Shown: positions 57,906-64,000 of the stretch, in pieces
Layout of the letters: every line of letters starts with the position of its first letter
How positions within the stretch are numbered: the first letter of the stretch is position 1
Origin: Delphinus delphis
Lineage: Eukaryota > Chordata > Mammalia > Artiodactyla > Delphinidae
Direction of reading: 5' to 3'
Assembly: GCF_949987515.2 (NCBI RefSeq)
Contig: NC_082688.1
Span: 77,132,731-77,196,730, forward strand
DNA length: 64,000 bases
The notes under the pieces: model-generated
Seen by the model: only the letters and a program-made list of their open reading frames with translations
The model's database searches: none
Told to the model about the DNA's origin: nothing
Made by a program: the position numbers and the translations under genes

Positions 57906-58289
57906 TTTCAGAGTTATGTGAAGTGTGATAAACAATTTGAGATTATACTGGTATTTAGCTGATGGCCATTTGTGGACATTCTCTAAACTGCAAAATGAGG
58001 ACATATACAGAAGACCACTGTTTTGCTGTTTTAATATTGCTGGCTGGTTTTCTTCATTGCTTCTCTTTCTGGTCTCATCTGCTCTTTAGCTGTTTTCTCT
58101 AGATTGCTGTATCAGTTGGTGTTCTTAATTTCAAGCAATCAGAAACAAACGTGCTTCTTTGTTAGTGATAATGTTCAGCAAATTGTCTTTCTTTTAGTGA
58201 TAATGTTCAGCAAATTGTCTTTCTTTTAAGAGTGAACTCTTTAGAATGGACAATTGAATTCCTCAACTTTTCATAAGATTGCAATCCAA
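57906..58289. other. Unclassified intergenic DNA
   Basis: Contains the 32-bp tandem duplication. No gene is visible. Confidence 0.4.
58162..58225. repeat. Exact 32-bp tandem duplication
   Basis: Two identical 32-base units (58162-58193, 58194-58225) beginning TTAGTGATAATGTTCAGC and ending GTCTTTCTT. Lack of divergence points to a recent event, or an assembly artefact. Confidence 0.92.
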
Positions 58290-59360
58290 CTGGCTTTTTT
58301 TTCTTTTTTTTACTTTGTATTGTGAAATGATTTGAGAATTTAGAAGTTGCATATGTTGTACAATAAATTCCACAAAACTTTTACCCCAATTCCCTAAATG
58401 TTAACATATTTTACATACAATTTTTTATTCTTCTTCTTTTTCTGTTTGTCTCTCTAAACACAGAGACATACACACATACACATTATGAGACCATATCAGT
58501 ACATATTATATATTTTTTTTCTTTCATAAGTTTGAAGTAAATTTGCAGTTACATGAATTTAAAGTAAATCTATACTTATATATAGGAATAACTACAGTAA
58601 ATTTACCTCTGAATACTTCAGGGTTAATTGTCTAAAAATAAGGATATTTACTTACATAACAAAGTAAGATTTTCAAAACTGGGGAAATAATAATTATTAT
58701 CAAAACTTCAGACTTTATGCAAATTTCTCCTATTGTCCCATTAATTGTCCTTTTTGGCAAATTTCTTTTCCAGGGTCCAATCCAGGGTCACATTATGAAT
58801 TTAGTTCTTTATTTTCTTTGTTTTCCATGACTAACATTTTTGAAGAGTTCTGGCTATTTGTTTTTCTAGACTATTCTTTAATCTGTGTTTGTCTGATTTT
58901 CATCATGATTAGAATCTAGGTTTGCATTTTTAGTAGGAGTCATCACAGGAGGCACATGATGTCAACTTTTCCCATTACTTGTGGTATTAATCACTTGATT
59001 GAAGTGTTGTTGGCCAGGCTTCTCTATTATATTTCCCATGGAAATCCATAAGTGTCTTATGAAGATATTTTATAAATATTTTGCTTCTCATCATATTTTT
59101 GCTTACTGATTTTAAGTTATGGCGATTCTTGCCTGAAATAATTAATAAGATGGATGCCAAATGGTAATTTTCTAATTCCATCATTTCTTCTACATATATT
59201 ACTTTGGCATCTACTGTAAGGAAGAGGTGTTCCTTCTCTACCATTTATATCTGTTTGGACTCATGGATTATTATTTTATTCTATGACCTATAATGTATTC
59301 TTCTCATTATTTCTTTTGTTGCTCAAATGCCCCAGTGATTTTGAAAGTTTTATCTTCCCA
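58290..59360 (-). mobile_element. Ancient L1 (L1ME-type) 3' region
   Basis: About 1 kb matching, block after block, a long ancient L1M 3' sequence: 'agttgcatatgttgtacaataaattcc' (58344), 'aatttacctctgaatacttcagggttaattgtctaaaaataaggatatttacttacataac' (58600), 'tttgtctgattttcatcatgattagaatctagg' (58888), 'ggaggcacatgatgtcaacttttcccattact' (58949), 'gattcttgcctgaaataattaataagatggatgccaaatggtaattttctaattccatcatttcttc' (59124) and 'ctgtttggactcatggattattattttattctatg' (59251). Orientation is set from the T-rich plus strand and is less certain than the identity. Confidence 0.7.
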
Positions 59361-60218
59361 CCTTCAGTAGACATATGTCTGATCAAGACGTCAAGAGTAT
59401 TTAGCTTTTAGTTCTTTTTAGCATGAGGTCATCAATCTAGAAGACTAGCATAATGTTCCCTGGGTAGTAAGATAGTCAAGGTCTCTGTAGTCTGCAATAT
59501 GGCACAAAGATAGAGAGCTGACATATCTTAGAAGCAAGATGGTAAATATCTTGTAATTTTTGCTAAGTTAAACAAAATAGCTTCTGGTGTTTTCCACTTA
59601 TTGGAATATGATAAAAAATACTCCCCAGATCATTAGCCACATACCATCTTTTCAGTATCAGGTAAGATGGTGAATAAAATAAAAAATGATAGGTAACATT
59701 ACAGTACTTTTCTATGAACCTTTCAAGTCTTTGGTGGTGGCATTAATTTTTTAAATTCTCTCCTAGTTATGGTTTAGCTTTTGGTGTACTAGGTAATAGT
59801 TAGGAAGGAAGAGAGCCTAATATTTCTTCATGGCCTTTCTACCATAATAAACCACTATTCTAAGTACAATAAACCAATGATGTGATGTTCTCCACTACTA
59901 ATGATTGCTATTATAATATATACTGAAAAAAATCGGTGAATGGTGAGTATTTTGGATGTTCCACTGAAGGTATGGTGAGGTGGATTCATGTCAAGGTTTT
60001 GTTGATCACATGATCTACTTAAACTCTGGTACACAGTGGAAATATAGGTGCCCACATTATAATGTTAACTTTGACAAGCAACTAGTAACCTAATGCATAA
60101 GTACCTTAACAGATGGCTGCAGATATCTTTGGTAAAGACTAGGATAAAAATACACAGAATATGGATACTATATGTATACCGAACTTCTGCTTTGTTCAAG
60201 GGGCTATAGAATAAATCA
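59361..60218. other. Unclassified intergenic DNA
   Basis: No gene or repeat is recognised. Confidence 0.4.
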
Positions 60219-60293
60219 ATCTATCTATCATCTATCTATCTGTCTTTCTATCTATCTATCTATCTATCTATCTCTCTGTCTGTCTGTCTGTCT
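60219..60293 (+). repeat. Compound (ATCT)n/(GTCT)n tetranucleotide microsatellite
   Basis: A (CTAT)n array with interruptions (60219-60271) changes to CTCT and then (GTCT)n to 60291. It is a likely polymorphic marker. Confidence 0.96.
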
Positions 60294-61666
60294 ACTTTAG
60301 AATTGACTCAGGTCTGGGAACTGGGGGCTAAAGCCTCAATGGGATACATATATATTTAATCCTGGATATCACTTGAACAAGCAATACTCAATATAAGAGG
60401 GTATTTCTCATGACTCAAATCACCACTCTGGTTAATGTACTGTCCCTGCACCCTGTTGTGTTAACCAATCCTGCCTTGTTCTTATTTCTGTAATTTAAGA
60501 AACATTACTTGTTTATGTCCACCTACTATACACTTATCATGATTTCATCTGCATTATCTCCTCATGACAATATGACTTGCCCTACAGTGTACAGCCTCAG
60601 AAGTACTTTTCAGAGACATTGATGCTCCTCTCCCTTCTGCATTTCAATGACCCGTTGAAGGGTAAATAATCTCAGCTATCTTGCGGTCCTTAGAGCCAAG
60701 TTTGAATTTTCATCTCCTGAAATGTTTAAATTTTGACAGTTCAATTTCAGAAAGAAGACCCACTAGCAAATCGAGATTTTTAAAAAAATTACCCCCTAAG
60801 TAAAACATTAAAACTGACCTAACTGCTCAAGGTAGCACAATATATCCAGACTATGTGAATATGTATTGATATGTTGACAATTGACATATTCAGGAAAATT
60901 ATGTTTTCCTTCTTCAAAAAATTCACTCTCAGGATCCATAGTCATACATCATCCACAGATTTATGCTTATTATGTTGATATGATTTTCAAATTGGTGTAT
61001 TTTAAAAAAAAATCTCTCTTCCCAGGCTTTATTTTATAATTTATCTGTGGTACAAGGTAGAATATTCCTTAATTATAACTCTGCTACTGGGGAGTTAGGT
61101 ATGAAAGAACTGGCTTTATCTTAAAAGGTAAGTACTTCGTTTGAGTGTGTTACGAAGCATTAAGGAGAGGGAAATAAGTTTAGCAGATAGGTGAAGAAAA
61201 AGCTATTTCAGTTGGCAGGGGAGGCTCAGGGAGAGCTGAGGTTTTGAGGGAACCATGAGTTTTGAAATTCCCCATATACCTGTATTCCACTTTGTAGAGC
61301 CCATACTTTTACAATCGATGCACTGACTTTCACATAAGGGACCTGGAGAGTCAGTGAATTAAATTGTCATTGCAATTTGGCAACCTATAGGAAAAAATTT
61401 TGAGCTGATTATTAGCTACCTTATCACTGGTGCTGCTAGAAATAACAGATTTTGAAAATTATTTAGTGTCCCTCATTTCAGGAAATGAAAAAAAAAATTA
61501 GGGATTTGACCTTGTCATTCCTTTCCTTTAAATTATTTAATGTCCTTAGAAACAGCCACCCTATGCTGCATTTCTTGAATTACTTTTTGCCCATCATGTA
61601 ATTCTATCATAGGACCAGCAAAGATCCCCCACACTTGCTTTCAATCAACTCTGTAATCATGGTTAT
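60294..61666. other. Unclassified intergenic DNA
   Basis: No gene is recognised. Short A-runs occur at 61002-61011 and 61488-61497. Confidence 0.4.
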
Positions 61667-62110
61667 CATAGGGAATTATATTTATTTATTTTTGTTGTTT
61701 GTCTGTTTTAGCTCACCAGAACATTTACATCATCAGAAGCTCTCAATTTTTTTTTAGTTAATTTTTTTTTTTTTTTTTTTGGCTGGGTTGGGTCTTCGCT
61801 GCTGTGCGTGGGCTTTCTCTAGTTGTGGTGAGTGGGGGCTACTCTTCATTGTGGTGCATGGGCTTCTCATGGCGGTGGCTTTTCTTGTTGTGGAGATGGG
61901 CTCTAGGCACATGGGCTTCAGTAGCTGTGGCATGTGGGCTCAGTAGTTGTGGCTCACAGGCTCTAGAGGGCAGGCTCAATAGTTGTGGCTCATCGGTTTA
62001 GTTGCTCCATGGCATGTGAGATCTTCCCAGACCAGGGCTTGAACCCATGTTCCCTACATTGGCAGGTGGATTCTTAACCACTGCACCACTAGGGAAACCC
62101 CATAGGGAAT
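61667..62110 (-). mobile_element. Long CHR-type SINE (CHR-1/CHRL-like), inverted, with probable 3' transduction
   Basis: SINE body 61781-62100 on the minus strand (B box GGTTCAAGCCC at 62045-62035), with poly-A tail as T-run 61762-61780. CATAGGGAAT lies exactly at the SINE 5' edge (62101-62110) and again at 61667-61676, about 85 bases beyond the poly-A tail. The intervening 61677-61761 reads on the minus strand as unique sequence ending in an AAATAAATAAATATA-type second tail. This is the arrangement expected when transcription passed the SINE's own tail and the extended RNA was inserted. Confidence 0.8.
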
Positions 62111-64000
62111 AATTTAATTTGCTATTACATAACTGAGTGTCGTAGGCAACCAGCTGTCCATCCATTAATGATAATGGGATTTTCATTGCCTTTAGCACTA
62201 AACGCAGATAATCAAGCACACATTTCTTCCATTTTAATCCAACTCTCTTGTCTACAATGTTCTAAGGGCTGAAACAGATAGGCTCACACATGAAATCAGG
62301 AGAAATCCTTTCAGTTGCAAGCAGTAGATAAAATTGAGAGGATAACTGGACAATAAGACTTGAAAAGTGAGCAGAAACCAATAGTAGATCAAGAAAATAA
62401 GTGTCTAGAGTACCACCAACAGCATTATAACACACACTAAATTTAAAGATGATTCGAACAACACATCTACCAAGTGTGATGTAAATAGCACATGTAGAAC
62501 CTTGCATCCAACTGTGAGAAAATGCCCATTCATCAGAAAGGTGTGCAACATTTTCAGAGTTGTGTCCTGCCTCTCCTAATACTTAAAGTCATTTCCAGGT
62601 ATTCCTTTCCCAGTAAATACCAAACTGGGAATAACAGATGTCAAACAGTTCCTTGTACTCCATGAGGATACATTATATTAGACTGATAGTTACGTAAATA
62701 TCAATAGTGTATATTTAGATAAAATTGTACTTTATATATAATCAGTGTGTATTGTGGTCCTTACCATATTTCTTAGGAAAAATGAGGACATGAACACTGG
62801 CCCAGTGGTTAGTGAGTTGCAATGACCAATCTCTGAGATAAACAAATCATGACAGAAGCAAATCACTTTAACTGTCTCTCTGGAGCTAAGGTTCAGTTGG
62901 AAAGAGAATTTTCTAACCTATAATTTTATAGAATCCATATAGATCAGTTGTTATTGGTAATCTTATTCCTACCCCAAATAATTATTGAAAAATTAAAGTG
63001 ATCAGAATATTATATATAAAGTTTTCCAGTTTGGAACAAGTCCTATGTTTCTCAGATAATCCATTTGCCATATAAAATATTTTGACATCATGTCACAACC
63101 TTAATTACACTCTATGATATTTTATGGTATCATAGAATACCGATTTAAGTTTTATGAGGAAGGCCTTTATTCTTTATTTTTGAAATTTCCTCTTTTAGTT
63201 TCAAGCATGACCAAACTTTTACTTTGCAGTTTTCTTATGCAGAGAAAAATTACCTCCTACTGAATTTTTTGAACATGAACTAATATTTAATGAGTACTCA
63301 TAGGCCACATGGCAGTGTAATAAGCATTCTCCTCTTTAAATGCCTGTTTATTCTCAGATTACAATGTTTTTTTGAGATGTTGAGAATCTTAGCAGTTTCA
63401 CAATATGCAAAAACATAACAGTCGCCTTATGAAGAATTAGCACTCTTGAAAATATCCCAGAAACCGAAGAAAAAGAAACATCATGTGTCTGAATATTAAT
63501 AACTTCCATAGTTGTAAGTTTTTACAGAAGAACTATTTATTTCAGATATTGAATAGCATTCACTACACAGCATTCTGAAAGTGATGTCTGATTGCTAAAT
63601 GGTTATTTCTTTTTATGTTCTTGGAAGAAGACAATATTTTTTCATATCTTGTTAGCCACTAATCAAATAAACAGACTCTGCCACTTAAAAAAAAAAAGAA
63701 TAGTTCCAACATACCAAAAAGAAAAAAATGAGTAATATAAGGACAAACTCTGCATCTAATATTGACAAAATTTATTAAGTACTTAACGGAATTGAATTCC
63801 ACTTACTATGAAACTAATACTGAAGCTTTCTAGGGGAAGTACTGTCAATTATATAAATAAATCCATAGGACAACCAAGCAGAAATAGAAGTCTCATCCTA
63901 AAACACATATCTTAAATCTAAAAATATTTCTAATGATAAATGGCAGACAGACTTGCATTAGAGTTAGGGCTACAAGTTCCTTCTATTGGTGGATAAGTGG
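62111..64000. other. Unclassified intergenic DNA
   Basis: AT-rich with no recognised gene or repeat. A short A-run is at 63687-63698. Frames of up to 81 codons (62262-62507, minus) lack any family resemblance. Confidence 0.4.

Overview
This window is non-coding, repeat-dense mammalian DNA, almost certainly from a cetacean. The diagnostic signal is a set of tRNA-derived CHR-type SINEs: six short CHR-2-like copies and two longer CHR-1/CHRL-like copies, with intact Pol III A/B boxes and, for several, exact target-site duplications. They sit among LINE-1 elements whose 3' end (CTCCAATAAAGATG plus poly-A) is typical of whale, dolphin and other cetartiodactyl L1. I found no host protein-coding gene, no tRNA/rRNA gene, no CRISPR array and no bacterial-type operon. 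The open frames of 60-220 codons are LINE-1 ORF1/ORF2 fragments, translations of SINEs on either strand, or chance frames.

Layout. 1-5.7 kb: a MIR, a miniature L1 (5'UTR joined directly to the L1 3' terminus), old antisense L1 pieces around an unexplained GC-rich block. 8.1-11.9 kb: two CHR-2 SINEs, a 5'-inverted L1, and an old sense L1 carrying one mariner-like terminal repeat. 12.7-18.9 kb: an old antisense L1 abutted by a younger, nearly complete antisense L1 (copy 1: 3'UTR, ORF2, ORF1, part of the 5'UTR). 18.9-26 kb: mostly unclassified sequence with a CHR-2 SINE, an L2 and a MIR. 26-28 kb: L1 copy 2, truncated at both ends. 28.1-31 kb: an ancient sense L1M (ORF1 C-terminal half, inter-ORF, ORF2 endonuclease) split by three SINEs. 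31-38.8 kb: mostly unclassified, with MIRs and a small palindromic tandem repeat. 38.9-44.1 kb: old sense L1, a MER20-type hAT element, an L2, a MIR split by a MER2-type element, and an LTR-like repeat. 45.5-52.2 kb: a short L1 3' end and L1 copy 3, the most complete (ORF2 about 3.85 kb, ORF1 about 0.9 kb). 53.5-64 kb: two CHR-2 SINEs, more old L1/HAL1/L2 pieces, a tetranucleotide microsatellite, and a long CHR SINE that appears to have carried along 3' flanking DNA.

By my approximate boundaries LINE-1 material is close to 40 % of the window. All L1 ORFs are broken by stops, frameshifts, deletions or lost catalytic residues, so nothing looks able to move itself. The biology here is retrotransposition history (target-primed insertion, 5' inversion, internal deletion, nesting) rather than a working gene system. 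No convincing undescribed system was found. The best leads are the miniature L1, the SINE 3'-transduction candidate, a shared 15-nt deletion marking two CHR-2 copies, and the palindromic 26-bp tandem repeat. Repeat family names come from recognising the sequences by eye and were not checked against a library; most boundaries are good to about 10-50 bases.
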